Assembly: GCF_014066305.1 (NCBI RefSeq)
Contig: NW_023501104.1
Location: forward strand, 62,001-126,000
Source of the DNA: Letharia columbiana
Taxonomy: Eukaryota; Ascomycota; Lecanoromycetes; Lecanorales; Parmeliaceae
Direction: 5' to 3'
Length of the DNA: 64,000 bases
Of this stretch, positions 24,629 through 38,747 are shown piece after piece. Position 1 is the stretch's first letter; every line of letters begins with the position of its first letter. The notes beneath the pieces are model-generated. The model worked only from the letters and a program-made list of their open reading frames with translations. It had not been told where the DNA came from and searched no databases. The translations under genes were made by a program, and so were the position numbers.

Positions 24629-25772
24629 TGTTACGGATTCCTCCACTAGGCGTCCCGATTGGGCTTAGTGCCTTGGCACTGCAGAGACTTCTTCCACTGC
24701 AGGCCTACATTCATATCATTATCACACCACACACACATTATTCATGCATATGATTCCACTTAGGACTATTCCTTAACAATGGTAGCAACACCCTGGTTCT
24801 AATAGACCAGAAGAAGCCGTCCAATTGCTTCCGCCCACCTCGCCTTAGTCCAGCACCTACACGGACCCTACAACACTCACTATCGGAGAAATACACAGAG
24901 AATACCACTCCTATCGGGTGCAGTATCTCCAGAGTCTCTAAGACGCCCACCTCGCCTTGTCCAGCACCTAATCGGACCCTACAAACACTCGTCTACAGCG
25001 ATCCTTTCACTAGGCCATTCGTCCTACCACCATGACTCCTACCACCATGGCGTACAATAGCCACATTTCCAGCCCTATGCCTGGCTTTACAGCAGAGCAA
25101 ACAGCCTCCCTACAAGTCATGATCAAAGCAGCAATCAGTCAGGCTATGACAGCCTTCGAGACCAGACAGGCAGACCTTCAAGCCAGACATGGGCCTGAAT
25201 ACCAGCAACAGTCAACTGCGGAGAAAACTGCGGAGAAACCTACGGAGAAAACTGCGGAGAAAACTGCGGAGAAAACTGCGGAGAAGACTACGGAGAACAA
25301 GAGCACGGGCAGCAGCAGCGACAATGACAATACGGGCACGCTCTCCACTATTCCACACCAGGCTACTATGCACTATTGCGGAGAGTCTGCCATTCGCCTC
25401 AGTAACGCTCCACTTCTCGCCTCTCTTCTCGCCTCTCTTCTCGCCTCTTTTCTCGCCTCTCAACTCGCCTCCCCGCTCGGCTATATTCGATATGCGAAGG
25501 ATATGGAGGCTACAGGTCAAGGATAGGTGCATGGGTATGTGAATGGCGCATGCTCTATGTAGCCGGTTAGGGATTCAGCATTTGGCCATGGGGATTTCGG
25601 AGAAGAATCGGGAGAAGCAGGCCTATGGCACTTGATGTATCTCTGGCGTCTCCATGTCTGCAGCGAGGACGCTGTCATTTTTCTTCTTCGGTGGCATTTG
25701 TTACGGATTCCTCCACTAGGCGTCCCGATTGGGCTTAGTGCCTTGGCACTGCAGAGACTTCTTTCACTACGG
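24629..25772 (+). mobile_element. Non-RIPed truncated LTR element with gag-like frame
   Basis: This segment has normal composition inside the A/T block. TGTTACGGATTCC starts at 24629 and again at 25699. The two copies match for about 70 bases (through GACTTCTT(C/T)CACT) before the right copy stops matching at about 25772. The left LTR could end at TTAACA near 24778, with TGGTAGCAACACC as a possible primer-binding site next to it. The right LTR is therefore truncated or interrupted. Sequence after it (GGAGGGTGACACC...) has a transposon-terminus look but is unassigned. Lack of RIP implies recent arrival. Confidence 0.6.
25032..25526 (+). CDS. Gag-like protein remnant with 12-bp tandem repeats
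   Basis: The 164-residue frame starts ATG in an ACCACC context. The N-terminal part (AEQTASLQVMIKAAISQAMT, then ETRQADLQARHG) resembles the helical start of fungal retrotransposon gag proteins. It is followed by a TAEK-type tetrapeptide repeated about seven times (12-base unit ACTGCGGAGAAA, about 25215-25300). A second 12-base tandem tract (unit CTTCTCGCCTCT, about 25416-25470) encodes LLAS repeats. The frame is much shorter than a full gag and has no zinc knuckle, so it is a truncated or internally deleted remnant. Confidence 0.5.
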   Translation: MTPTTMAYNSHISSPMPGFTAEQTASLQVMIKAAISQAMTAFETRQADLQARHGPEYQQQSTAEKTAEKPTEKTAEKTAEKTAEKTTENKSTGSSSDNDNTGTLSTIPHQATMHYCGESAIRLSNAPLLASLLASLLASFLASQLASPLGYIRYAKDMEATGQG

Positions 25773-28700
25773 AGGGTGACACCAAAAGTCCTGCACATGC
25801 GCTAAATCTCTTGATATACTTGGTAAATATTCTAAATATCTTAAATATCCTTAATATCACTACTTTTTACTTAATAGCGACGTTAATATTATATATACGA
25901 GGTATATATATATAAAGTATATATATACGAAGTATATACGCGTTATAGCGATATTATAGTTATATATAAAGAGTATATTTATCGAATTATAACGTTAATA
26001 TTAAACGTATTAATTTATAAGAAAAGAGAGAGAATCTTAAGATTTTATATTATATATAAAGTTCTTAATATAGCTATAAGAAGTAATCCTCTCTATATTC
26101 TCTATATTAAAATATTTATAGATAAAGCTTAAGCTATTAATTATAATAATAATATTAAATTTTAGATACTTATTTTAATCGAAGCTAATATTATAACTTA
26201 AATTATTATTACTATTATTAAGATCTCTCGCTTTATTACTAATTATCTATAAAAATAAACTTATATTAGAGAATTTAATTCTAGTAAATCTTAGAAATTA
26301 CTACTATTATATATAAGTAATATATCGAGATCTAAATAATCTCTAATTATTATTCCCGAGATTAAGAGTACTATTATAGTCGCTATACGAAGAGATCGCT
26401 ATGATTATAAAAAAACCTTATTTATATTAACTACTAAATAAGAATTCTTATTAATAATAATTTTATATATACTTAAACGAAACAATTTTCGACCTTATAA
26501 GATTATTAAAAAACTCTCTTTTATAAAAGCTATAATAAAAGCTTAATATTAATTCGCTTTACGATATTAAGACTAGATTATAAAGAAGTAAAAAAAGTAA
26601 TTTAAAGTAATAACATTAATATAATCTTAAATTCTTAATAAAGAAAAGTACGTGTATAGCGATAATCTAATGAAATCTTTATTAAATCTACTATACGATA
26701 TCGTTTTATAAATACTATAAAATTTATATTCTAGAGTTATTTCTTATATAATAAGAAGGGGTTATATTATATTTAAAAAGCGGAAATTATAGCTAAAAAG
26801 AAAGAATATATCGCGAATCTCGCTTAAATTAATAATACTTTAGAAGCTAAAATTAAAGAAGCTTAGAAACTTAAGATCGATATACGATAAATAAGTCTAC
26901 GGAATCTTTCTAATAAGAAACTTAAGTGAAAGTTTACTATTAAGATTAGAAAAGTTATTATTAAAAGAAAAAAGAGAGGAATTAATTAATATCGCTATTA
27001 GAAAAGATATATATATTTATATTTTTTATATTTCTCCTTCTTACTAGATATAGATTCTTATTTTAAAACTTCTAAAATTCGCTTAGGAGTATAAATAAGA
27101 GTAATTTAATATAATATTTATAGAAGATAAGGCCTCGATTTATATATTAAAGTATTAGGAAATAGTTTATATATTAATAAATATTATTTAAATAGTTTAA
27201 TACGATAACTTTTTAAATCTTAATATAATTAAGCTTTATTAACTATAAATAAAGCGTTAAATTATTCGAAAAGATATATTAAGAACTTATAAAGATATTA
27301 AGAAATAATAATTATATTACTAAAATTACGAGCTTATATAAAAGAGAATTTAGAAGTAAATAGAGCGAATATTAAGATATATTATAGAGATTATTTATCT
27401 TAAAAGCGATAACGAGTATAAAGAAGATTATAAAAGAGGTAATATATAATTCTATAACTCTACGAAGTAAGTAAATAAATATATATATAGCTATATAAAG
27501 TATTATTACTAGAAAAATAAAGCTATCTAAAAAAAGATTAGATTTATTAAAATATTAAGTATACTAAGAGATTTAGCATATATATAGAACTTTTAATATT
27601 ATTCTTTATATAGATCTATATTTATATTATTATTATATTATATATATATTATTTATATATATAATTTTACTTAGAACTATTTCTTAATAATATAAATCTC
27701 TTATAAATAATAGATTTATAATAAAATTTAGTATTATAGTATAAAATAAATTTACTTTATTTTAAGAAAATTAACGTTAACTCGCTATATAACTTATAAT
27801 AATAAATTTATATTCTTTAATAATCGAGATAAGTATAAATATATTATATTATATTACTTATTATATCTATTTAATAATATTTAGATTTAATATTCTTTTT
27901 AATACGCTTATAGATAAAGTATTTAATATTAAGATTATTATAATTTATATAAAGAATCTCTTTCTTTATAGTAGAATTATTAGAAATATAAATTACGAGA
28001 TTACGACGTAGTAGTCTATTCTTATCGACTCTCTATTTCGAAAGCTTATTCTATTTAATAGCGTATTTTTAATATTACTTCTTATTTATAATAAAAGCGT
28101 TTTTATATTATAATTTAAGTAGTTATATTATTATTAATTCTCGTAATTTTAAATAAAATCTCTTTAACTTTAAAATTTAATAAATTAGAAGTTAAGACGA
28201 TATTATAATATCTAGAATACGTATTTATCTATCGAGTACTCTTTTATTTAAATTAATAACTTAAATATCTATAATAATAATATTATTTAATTACTTTATT
28301 AACGCTATAAGTTTAACTATAGTAAATACGCTATTATATTTTTATAAATTAAATTAATATTCTTAATTATAAAGCTTATTTCGTAAGATAGAGAGAAAAT
28401 TATTATTATTATTCTCGCTATTATTTAATTTAATAATATTAAGTCTTCTTAATAATATATTTATAGAATTAAATTTTCTCTTATAATATTCGATTATAAA
28501 GTTAAATATAACTAATTTCTTAGCTTAGCGAATCTACTTTATATTAAACTCTTTTATCGTTATAAAATAATATAAATTATTATAATCTAAGATTATATAA
28601 ATAAAGTACTTACTATTTTATAAATAATATCTTTAATTCTTAAAGTCTAATATAATTATATAAAGCTTTTTATTATATATATTTTAGTAAGACTTAGTAT

Positions 28701-29551
28701 TTTTAAATTTATAGCTAAAAAAAGTAATAAGATATTATTATTTATTCTCGCTTAATTAATTAAGTATATTACTTATATCTACGTTAAAAGTATTAATTTT
28801 TATAATAAGCGATACTTTCTAATTATAATATTTTAATATAAATATAATAATAAATACTCGCTTAAGTATTTTAAAAGTCTTATATACTTTTTTATTAAAT
28901 ACGAAGAGTAATCTAATCTCGTCTTTCTTTACTTTTCGAGTTAAATCTATTAAAGACGTAGCTATCTATAAAAAGTCTTATATAAATTATTAATAAAAAT
29001 CTACGAATTTTAGAAAAATTAAGATATTCTTAATAGACTCTAATTTTAATTATTTAGTAATAATCTTAATACGTAATAACTTTCTTTAAATACTACGCTA
29101 GTTTATTAAGAATCTTAAAAAAATAATCTTATTACGATTAAAAGTATATTTTAATAATTTTATATAAAGTCGATATTTTAATAATACGCGTAGTACTTTA
29201 CGTATATACTTCTAATATAACTCTTTTATTTTAAAATAAATTAGTATATTATTTAAATATATTATATAAAAGATATTAATATATAGTTTAAATACTTTAT
29301 TTATATAAGCTTAAAAGATTATAAGAGTATTTATAAGATTAAAAGATATTACTTAATATTCGAACTAGCTATAGCGAGTTCGAAAAATAATTTTTTACTT
29401 ATCTTTCTTTTATACTCGTATTCGATAATATATATTACGAATATTAATCTTAATAAAGTACTTTATATATATAAATCTTTTTAAAATCTTTAAAAGTAGT
29501 AATAACGAGTAATTATTCTTAATAATTATCTCGTTAAACTTTTAATAATTA

Positions 29552-32500
29552 ACGAGTAAAGGCCTATGAATTAAATTCATAATCATTTTTTTTTAATCGG
29601 GGCTATCGAGTAAATTTTGGTAAGCGATCTTTGATAAGCGATATCTGAATTCCTTACCTTTAAATATCTATAAGACTAAATTTAGTAATTCTTTTTTTAT
29701 CTAAAAGCTTACATTATACTCTATAGTTTAAGTTTAAAATTCTAAAATTTTAATAGAAAACAAAAAAGTTATTCTAAAATTAAATAATGTACACCTATTT
29801 TTTGATTAGGGCTGTCGAGCGGATTTTGGTAAGCGGACTTTGGTGAGCGATATTTGAATTCCTTGCGCTTTAATAATTATAAGACGAAATTTCAAAATTC
29901 TTAAAAATTCGGAAAGCGCAGACTGCGCTTTAAAATTTAAAATTTAAAATCTTAAAAAGTTAATAGAAAATAAAAAAGTTTTTCTATATATTAATAATAT
30001 ACACCTATTTTTTTAATAATTACGAATATTAATTTATTTACCCGCGGTGTCTAATTAAAAAGCGTAGACCTAATAAATTAATAATTAACTATATATACAA
30101 ATTCAAGATTTTCTAATTTAGCTCTATCTTATTCTATTATATATACTAATATATAATTATAGCGAGTCGTCTAGTTTCTTAATAAATAGTATTAATAAGT
30201 TAATCTAACTAGTTAAGAGTTAATTTTATTTTCTCTTAAGCGTAATATCTAGATAATTCTTAATCGCTATAAACTCGTTATACGATATATTATAAATCGA
30301 ATTACTTTTAAATAGCCTTTTAAATAATAAATTAATTAAATACTCGATCTAGTTATATATATTAAAACTATTAAATAACTCTTCTAAAAAGACTTTTAAT
30401 AGATTTTTAAATTATTTAAATACGCTAAAGTCGTCTAGCTACGTAATATTATATTATATAACTTTATTATAATTATTCTTATTATTTTTAAATAGAATCT
30501 AATATAAAAAAGCGATAAACGCTTATCTTAGATTATACGTAATTATCGTATTAATTAATAATATAAACTACTTTATATTTACTATTACGATATCTACTTA
30601 TATCTTATTACTTATAAAAAAATCGCGATAGATTTAGAATTACTCGCGCTAATAAATATTTAAATCGATATTATAGATTTAAGAAAAATTAAAAATAAGA
30701 TTATATCCTCGTATATTTATAATATACGCCTTTAAGATTTACTCTTACTTTTTTTCTTAACTATTCGCGAGATTAAAAATTAGATTATACTTCTTATATA
30801 AGAGTATCTAATAACTATTAATAATATATATTATTATTAACGTATATTTAGATATAGAAATTTATATTTCTTTAATAAAAGATTATAATACGAAGATTTT
30901 CTCGCTATCGATATCTATTAAGATAGTTATTTTACGCATTTTATTTAATACGAGTAAAGGTCTATAAATTAAATTTATAATTATTTTTTTAATTAGAACT
31001 ATCGAGTAAATAGATAAACGATCTTTAATAAGCGATATTTAAATTCTTTACACTTTAATAATTATAAGATATAATTTAAAAGAAAAAATCTAAAAGCCTA
31101 TATTTCGTTCTATAATTTAAAAAAAAAATCTCAAAATTTTAATAGAAAATAAAAAAGTTATTCTAAAATCAAATAATATATATCTGTTTTTTAATCAGGG
31201 CTGTGACGGGTCGGCTGTCCGACTATCGAGCGAACTTTGATAAGCGATATTTGAATTCCTTGCGCTTTAATAATTATAAGACTAAATTTAAATATTCTTT
31301 TTTTATCTAAAAGCCTATATTTCGTTCTATAATTTAAAAAAAGAATCTTAAAATTTTAATAGAAAATAAAAAAGTTATTCTATATATTAATAACGTATAT
31401 CTATTTTTTAATAGTTACGAACGCTAATTTATTTATTCGCGATAACTTAGTCGATCTAATTAAAGAGCGTAATAACTTTAAATTTATAATTAACTATATA
31501 TATAGATTTAAGATTTTTAAGCTTAACTTTATCTTATTCTTTTATATATATTAATAATAATTTTATCTCTTAATAATAGAGAGCGAGGTTATCGCTTAAT
31601 TAATAGCGTATTTAATACTATAGCGATAAGTATTAGACTTTATCTTTTCTCTTATTCGATTTATTAGTATATATAAAAGAATAAAATAAAATTAAATTAG
31701 AAAATCTTAAATTTATATATATAGCTAATTATTAATTTATTAGATCTACGCTTTTTAATTAAATACCGCGGGTAAATAAATTAGCGTTCGCAATTATTAA
31801 AAAAATAGATATACGTTATTAATATATAGAATAACTTTTTTATTTTCTATTAAGTTTTTAAGATTTTTTTTTAAATTATAGATCGAAATATGAGCTTTTA
31901 GATAAAAAAAGAATTTCTAAGTTTAGTCTTATAATTATTAAAGCGCAAGGAATTCAAATATCGCTCACTAAAGTTCGCTTATCAAAGTCCGCTCGACAGC
32001 CCTAATTAAAAAACAGGTGTACATTATTTAATTTTAAAATAACTTTTTTATTTTCTATTAAAATTTTAAGATTTTTCTTTTAAATTATAGAACGTAATGT
32101 GGGCTTTCAGATAAAAAAAGAATTATTAAATTTAGTCTTATAGATATTTAAAAGCAAGGAATTCAAAAATCGCTCATTAAAGACCGCTTACCAAATTTAC
32201 TCGACAGCTCTGATTAAAAAAAACGGTTATGAATTTAATTTATAGGCCTTTACTCGTAATTATATACTTCGTTATTTATAACGTAGTTTAAATACTTAGA
32301 AGAATTCTTATAATATTTTAACTATTTATAATTATAATATTATATTTTAATAAAAGACGTTTTAGACTTATTATAAAAGTCGTTATCTTTAAATTTAATA
32401 CGCTTAAACTTTTAATTTTATAACGTTAATAAGAATAAACTCTTTCTTTAATCTTATTAATTTTTTATATATTATTTCTTAAACTTAATATATTATTAAC

Positions 32501-33708
32501 TACTACTTCTTTAATTACTTATTTTATTATTAAAGCGAGTCTTATCTAGAATAAAAAGCTCTTTTATTTTTTATAGTCTTTACTTTATATTTTAATATTA
32601 TTATAGTAATATAATATAAATAATAGATTAAGTAATCTCCTTTATAGCTTTTAAAGAAATTTTCTCTATTACTCTATCTTATAAGCCTTTTATACGTTTT
32701 AGATTAATTATATAATAATCTCGCTATAATTAAAGTATAATAAGATAGTTATTAAAGCTAGCTATCGATTATATATTTTTTATAACTACTTTAATTAACT
32801 AGCGTTCTATATTATAAGACTTAATAATTAAATTATAAACTTAATTTAAGTATTATCTCTTATATTTCTTCTAGATAAATTCTTTAATATTATATAATAT
32901 CGTATCTCTAATATTTCTTTAAATCTATTTCTTAGTATTTATTAAGAGAGTAGAAAATCAGCGAGTCTTTTCTTCGTTTATATAAAAATTAATATAAGAT
33001 ATCGAGACGATAAAATTATTATAATTTTAAAGAAATATAACTATCGAGCTATAGTTATTAAGATATTATATATTAAATATCTTAATAATACTTATCTTCT
33101 TATAACTTAAATTACGATAATAATTATCGTTATATTTATAATAATATTCTTATATATTCTATATTTTAATTAACTTAAATTTTTCGATAACTAACTACTT
33201 CTTAATATTAAACTCTAAAAGTCGATAGCGTTAAACTTAAATTAAGTTTATAAGATAAAGATTTTTATTTATAGATAAAGAATTATTAGTATATATAAAA
33301 GAATAAGATAGAGCTAAGCTAGAAAATCTTGAATTTATATATATAGTTAATTATAAATTTAGGGTCACTACGCTCTTTGATTAGACCGGCTGAGTCACCG
33401 CGGGTAAACAAATTAGCGTCCGCAACCATCAAAATCTCTTACCCTACTTTTAACCCTTTAATAACTTTACTATTTTCTATTAAAATTTTAAGATTATTTT
33501 TTTAAATTATGAAGCGTATATTGCGCTTTTAAACGCTTTAAGAATTTCGAAATTTAGTCTTATAATTATTAAAAGGCAAGGCATTCAAATATCGCTCACC
33601 AAAGATCGCTCACCAAAGACCGCTCACCAAAGACCGCTCACCAAATTTACTCGACAGCCCTGATCAAAAAAAAACGGTTATGAATTTAATTCATAGGCCT
33701 TTACTCGT
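29552..33708. mobile_element. Long-terminal-inverted-repeat element, RIPed, with nested relative
   Basis: The left end starts ACGAGTAAAGGCCTATGAAT at 29552 and its inverted counterpart ends CTTTACTCGT at 33708. The inverted arms extend about 430-600 bases. They contain one or two copies of a subrepeat with CAGGGCTGTCGAG and GAATTCCTTGC, then the segment GCGTAGACC ... AATTTATATATA. The right arm has four tandem copies of a 13-14-base unit, CGCTCACCAAAGA (33594-33648). A second element of the same family is nested inside. The CAGGG start of the subrepeat is hAT-like, but the outer end is different, so the superfamily is open. No transposase could be read. Confidence 0.65.
30950..32257. mobile_element. 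Nested foldback-type element of about 1.3 kb
   Basis: ACGAGTAAAGG at 30950 is mirrored by CCTTTACTCGT ending at 32257. The arms (about 30950-31560 and 31650-32257) are nearly the whole element, with a spacer of about 90 bases, so the single strand could form a long hairpin. The arms are homologous to the arms of the larger element around it, including two CTGTCGAG-type subrepeats per arm. AAT borders both sides (30947-30949 and 32258-32260), a possible 3-bp target duplication. It appears to be a non-autonomous derivative with no coding capacity. Confidence 0.65.
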
Positions 33709-33957
33709 TAGATATAATATTTTAGCGATTATTATTTTTATTAATAATATTATTAGAATTTCTATTAATATTAAAATTAATATTATAATCGCTTAATTAT
33801 ATAATAGATATATTCTAATAAGAGTTATTTACTAGATTAAAAACGTTATTAATAGATTATAATAAAATATTTCTACTTTATAAATTAATAGAATTAACTC
33901 GCGAGTTACTTATTATAACTAAACTAAGTAACTTTATATAAATAAAGTTATTAGAAT

Positions 33958-34214
33958 TATAAAATAGTAAGACTTCTTTTAATAAAACTACGTAATAGCT
34001 ATATAATTACGAGATCTAGATATATAATTAATAGAATAAATAGATTAATTACTAGATAAATTAATAACTAAAAAAAGAAGAAGAAGAAAGAGAACTTATA
34101 AATATTTAAGACTTTATTAAGTATATTAAATACTCGCTTTAATTATATAGCTTATAGTCTAATAAGCGACGTAAGCGAGCCTATTAATTCGCTTCGAGTA
34201 CTTTCACCCTTATA
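33958..34214. repeat. Right LTR (257 bp) of the element at 21821-34214
   Basis: Partner of the LTR at 21821-22077. It is somewhat less mutated: it keeps GCGACGTAAGCGAGCC and CACCC near its end where the left copy has A/T changes. TSD ATATC follows at 34215-34219. Confidence 0.75.
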
Positions 34215-34844
34215 ATATCTATTAGTATATCTTTTTATTCTTAAATTCTTTATTTATTTTCTCGATATATTAATAAAAGATAAGTTTAAATTTAAAATTT
34301 ATTAAGATTATTATTTATATTAAGAACTAATTAGCTATAATATATCTTCGCTTTTAAATATAATTAAAATATATTCTTTTATAAGAATTACGTATAATTT
34401 AATTTATATAACGAGAATTCTAATAAAAATAATACTTATTAAATTAATTAATAAATATTTATTTTTAATTAGATTATTTATATCTCTTATATTAATATAG
34501 TTAATTCTTTATTTATTTCTTATTAATTTAACTCTTTTAATACGCTTAATATTTATAATATCTAATTTTATTTATATATCGTTTAATTAATTAATTAATT
34601 AATAAATATTTAAATATTAATAGAGAATATTTAAGAATAGCGTATATAAATTCCTTCGCAATCTAATTTTATAGCTTTTTTTACTTATTATATTATTGTT
34701 ATAAGATCTTAATTATCTTTTCTATTATCTCTTAGTTAATCTTAAAAAATCTTTTAATATATTTTCTCTTAGATTATTATATAGACTTATTAATAATAAT
34801 TATTTAAATTCTTTTAAATATATAAATAATCTTTTAAATTATAT

Positions 34845-35027
34845 TATTAGAATCGATATAGATATAATATTAATATAGATATTTTAAATAAGATAATTAA
34901 GATATCGAATTATATAGATAGAAGAAAGATATTAAATAGTAGATAAATATCTCTATTAAGACACGCTAGGCCCGAATAAGTAAGAGGACTAAATAATATA
35001 TTAAGAATATAGAATACGCTTATAATA
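34845..35027 (-). repeat. 3' LTR (183 bp) of the outer chromovirus
   Basis: It aligns with 52860-53042 along its full length. On the plus strand it starts TATTAGAATCG and ends CGCTTATAATA, the RIPed form of TG...CA. It keeps ACACGCTAGGCCCGAATAAG, which is C-to-T changed in the partner. Confidence 0.85.
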
Positions 35028-38000
35028 CTATTCTTCTCTTTATAAAATTATATCCTATAATTAGTAAGTAGAAAGATAGAAAAATAAGTATATATATACG
35101 CTTAACATCTAAAAAATAATAAAAGCAGTAAAGAAATAATCGTGTTTGGGATTTACATCATCGTATCTTTCTTTATAAGAGATATTAAGAATAATAGTAG
35201 CTCTTTATATTTACGCTATAGCGATATCGCTAACTAAGATATAAGCGTATATAGAGAGCTTAGCTAGAAGAAAATCGATATAATATAATAAAAATAATAT
35301 TTATAGGCGTAGAGATAAATAGTAATAATTTTCGAATTTATATTTAAGCGAATAAAAGGTTTATAAAATAACGCGATATAATTAATCGAGGGCTTCTAAA
35401 TTAAATCGAACTAAATTAAGTCGTAAACGCTAAGAACTCTAATTCGATATTAATAAGTTTCTTTATAAAATATTATATAATCGATATTAATAGAGACTAT
35501 TAATAAGAATAGTAAGATTTATAAATAACGTATTATAGCTTTAAAAGATATTTAAATATCTATTAATAAGGGAATTATATACGGGAGACTCTATATAATA
35601 TAATTTATAATCGATATAAGTCTAAAAAATCGATTCTCGACTTCTAAAAAAATAAGATTATTATAAAGATATTAAACGATTTTAATTTAACTAAAAACGA
35701 GGTATCTAAGATAGTTCTATTATTTTATAAGTTAACCCTTATAGATAAAGCTCTTCGAAATATCATTTATAAAAATCGTTTATTAGGTCTTAGCAATTTT
35801 CGAATTTATCGCTATTCGTATTATACTACGTAGGGTTATTATCGAGATCTTTTCACTTAACTTTATACTTAAAACAATTATAAATTAATTTAAATATAAA
35901 TATTTCTTTAATAATCTATTCGATTTAATCGTTAATAGTTATATACTTCGACGATAAATTTATTTATACTAATAAGGGGTTATTTATAATAAAACTTAAT
36001 AGATTAGAATAAAAGACGTTATAGATTCTTATACTTAATAAAAGTTCTAGATAATATAAGATTTTTATAAGGCTTATAATCTTAAATAGATTAAGTTTCT
36101 TATAATCTAATTTGCGAGAAGGGCGATTAAAGATAATATTCTTATTACTTAAAAAGACCTTATCGCCTATTTAAAAGATAAATTTTTATTAATATTTATT
36201 AGCTTATATAATTATAACCTTTTAAGTATAATTTATATTACTTCTAATATATTTAAGAATCTATTTTATATAGTTCGTAATATTCTCTATTTAAGTAATA
36301 TTAAGACGCTTATAAGTAGTCTTATAATTAGTAATATTTAAGCTAAAAGTTATTCGAGAATAAAACTTCTTATTCGCGAGGAAAGATAGAATATTAATAA
36401 TCGATAAAATAGTATTATTATCGATAAACTCGATAATAAATAATTATCTTATCTAGTTATTCTATATATAATTATAATATATTTAAAGATAATACTTTAT
36501 ATTCTAATTTACTCGCTTAATCTATTTATCGATTTTAGAATAAAAAGCTATTAATAGTTTAATTATAATATCTAATTACTTATAAAAGAATTTTTATATA
36601 ATAGCTATAAAGTAAAGATCTTAATTCGATATTATTAAGATTAATAAACTATATAAACGAAATACTTCTTTAAGTAATAAATTAACTATTTTCTTAGCGA
36701 TAGTATTTTTATTAATATCGAAATAGATTACGTAATAACGTTTCTTAATAAATTAATTAATCGCTATTTAAATAGCGTTATAGCTATCGAATATAGATAA
36801 GCCTATAACGAAGTCGACTAATATATCTTACTATCGTTTCTATAGAATTAATAGAGACTAAAGTAAATTATATTCTCGATTTTAGAGTACTTTAACTCTT
36901 TAATAGATATAGCAATTCTAAATATAGATGACTACTATCGCCCTTATTTCTCGCTAATAATACTTTCTTTTAAGTAGTTTATAGGTGCGTATTATCTCGA
37001 AATAGTCGTAGAATAGTTAATTATATATCTCTTAGATAATATCGATATATATATTATCGAATACTTATAAACGATTCTTATAGTAAAGTACTTCGTCTTA
37101 TACGAAGTATTTATTAAGAGTAATCTCTTAAAACTTATTCTTATTTTCGACGATAGTCTTATAGATTTTCATATAATAGTTATCTTTCTTATTAGCATCT
37201 ACTATCTTATAGTAAATAAAGTTATTAATTATATATATATCGATACTTTCGCTATTTAACTTTAATTAATTAGAAATAAGAATTATTTAATATTATTAGC
37301 GTAATCGTTTATTCTCGAAATTAATTAGTTTATATCTAATTATTTATATAAATATATTAATCTTAACGTTCTAAGATTTAGATTAATAAATAATCTTTAT
37401 ATTAAATTTTAATAATATATCTAAATATCGGGCCTAGCGTTAACTAAGATCTCTTTCTTTAACGAAGTATATTAAGTTCTTATAATTTATAAGAGTCTTA
37501 ATAAAGATATTTATATATTTTAATTTAAGACGTTAATATTTAAGATAGTAAATAATTATTAATAATTTCTTATCGTAGATTTAGTAATTATACTCTATTA
37601 AAATAAGATTTTTACTATAGAAGGCTATCGAGTAAAATACTTTTTTATTATCGTATTAAGAAAGAATATCTTTATTAACGTAGTCGAAAGAGTTAATCTC
37701 TAAAACGATCTTCTTTATTCTATTAAAATAATATAGAACTAAAATTTTAATAATAGCGACTTTAAGAAAATAAAAGACCTCTTAATATACTAGAGACTAA
37801 TTAAATATAATCTCTTTTATTATAAATTTTATTATAAATTTAACTATTTTAAAGAAGTCTCTAATAAATCGTTAATAAAAATTATAAAATTCGATAAAGA
37901 TCTATATCTCTTTAAGGTTAATAGATATAATTTACTTAATAACAGCCTAGATTTTAATAAAGTCTATTTATAACCTATCTATAGATATTAATAAATCTAG

Positions 38001-38747
38001 AAACTTAATTTCTTAAACGTAAAATTTATACTTAAGAATATTTATCTAAAGGTCGACGTTTTTTAATTTCTAAAGGATTTATTTAACGTATTAGATATAT
38101 TTCTTTTTTATCTTATTATAAATAAGTATATTATCGAGATAAATCTAGTAAAAGTCGTTTAAATACTTAAATAAAATATTATTTATATATTATTAATATA
38201 TAGCTAGACTATTAATTAGTTTAAAGAAAAGAACTTAATACTTATATACTTTAAGAGAGATAATAAAAGTAGTAAAATCCTCGCTATCGAGGTATATTTA
38301 TAATTTATTAAATACGGCTATAATATCTAATTAAGTAAGATATTTACATTTCTAGATTCTTATTAAAATCTCATCTATTAATGAAATTAAATATCGATTT
38401 CTTTTAATAATAGTATTTAGCTTTCGATAATCCACATAAAAACGTAATTCTTCATTCGACTTTTCCGCGAATAGAATAGATAAGGCGAATAATATATAAC
38501 TTGATATTATAAATCCCTTCTTTAAATGTTTATTTAGATACTTCTTTATCTATTTTAGTTTATATTCTAATATTAAATAGATTCTACTTTTCGAAAGTTT
38601 TATTTTATCGAAGCTATTATTGAATTCGAGCTTATAGTTATAAGGACGATATAGGGAAAGTATATTCGCCTTAGTTTTATCGAAAATATCGAGGTAATCG
38701 TAATACTCCGTAGATAACCTATATTTTACCTTCTTAGAACTAATCTC

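Larger units (their letters stand above)
21821..34214. mobile_element. RIPed LTR retrotransposon with nested insertions
   Basis: Two 257-base direct repeats (21821-22077 and 33958-34214) start TATAA and end TTATA, consistent with RIPed TG...CA ends. They are flanked by the same five bases, ATATC, at 21816-21820 and 34215-34219. The span is 12.4 kb. Removing the young fragment at 24629-25772 and the inverted-repeat element at 29552-33708 leaves about 7.1 kb, a normal retrotransposon size. The interior is too mutated for me to read gag or pol, so superfamily and orientation are undetermined. Confidence 0.75.

Noticed and set aside
21821..34214. Assigning the 12.4-kb LTR element to Gypsy or Copia
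   Set aside because: The interior is too RIPed to read any catalytic motif by eye, so the superfamily and orientation were left open.
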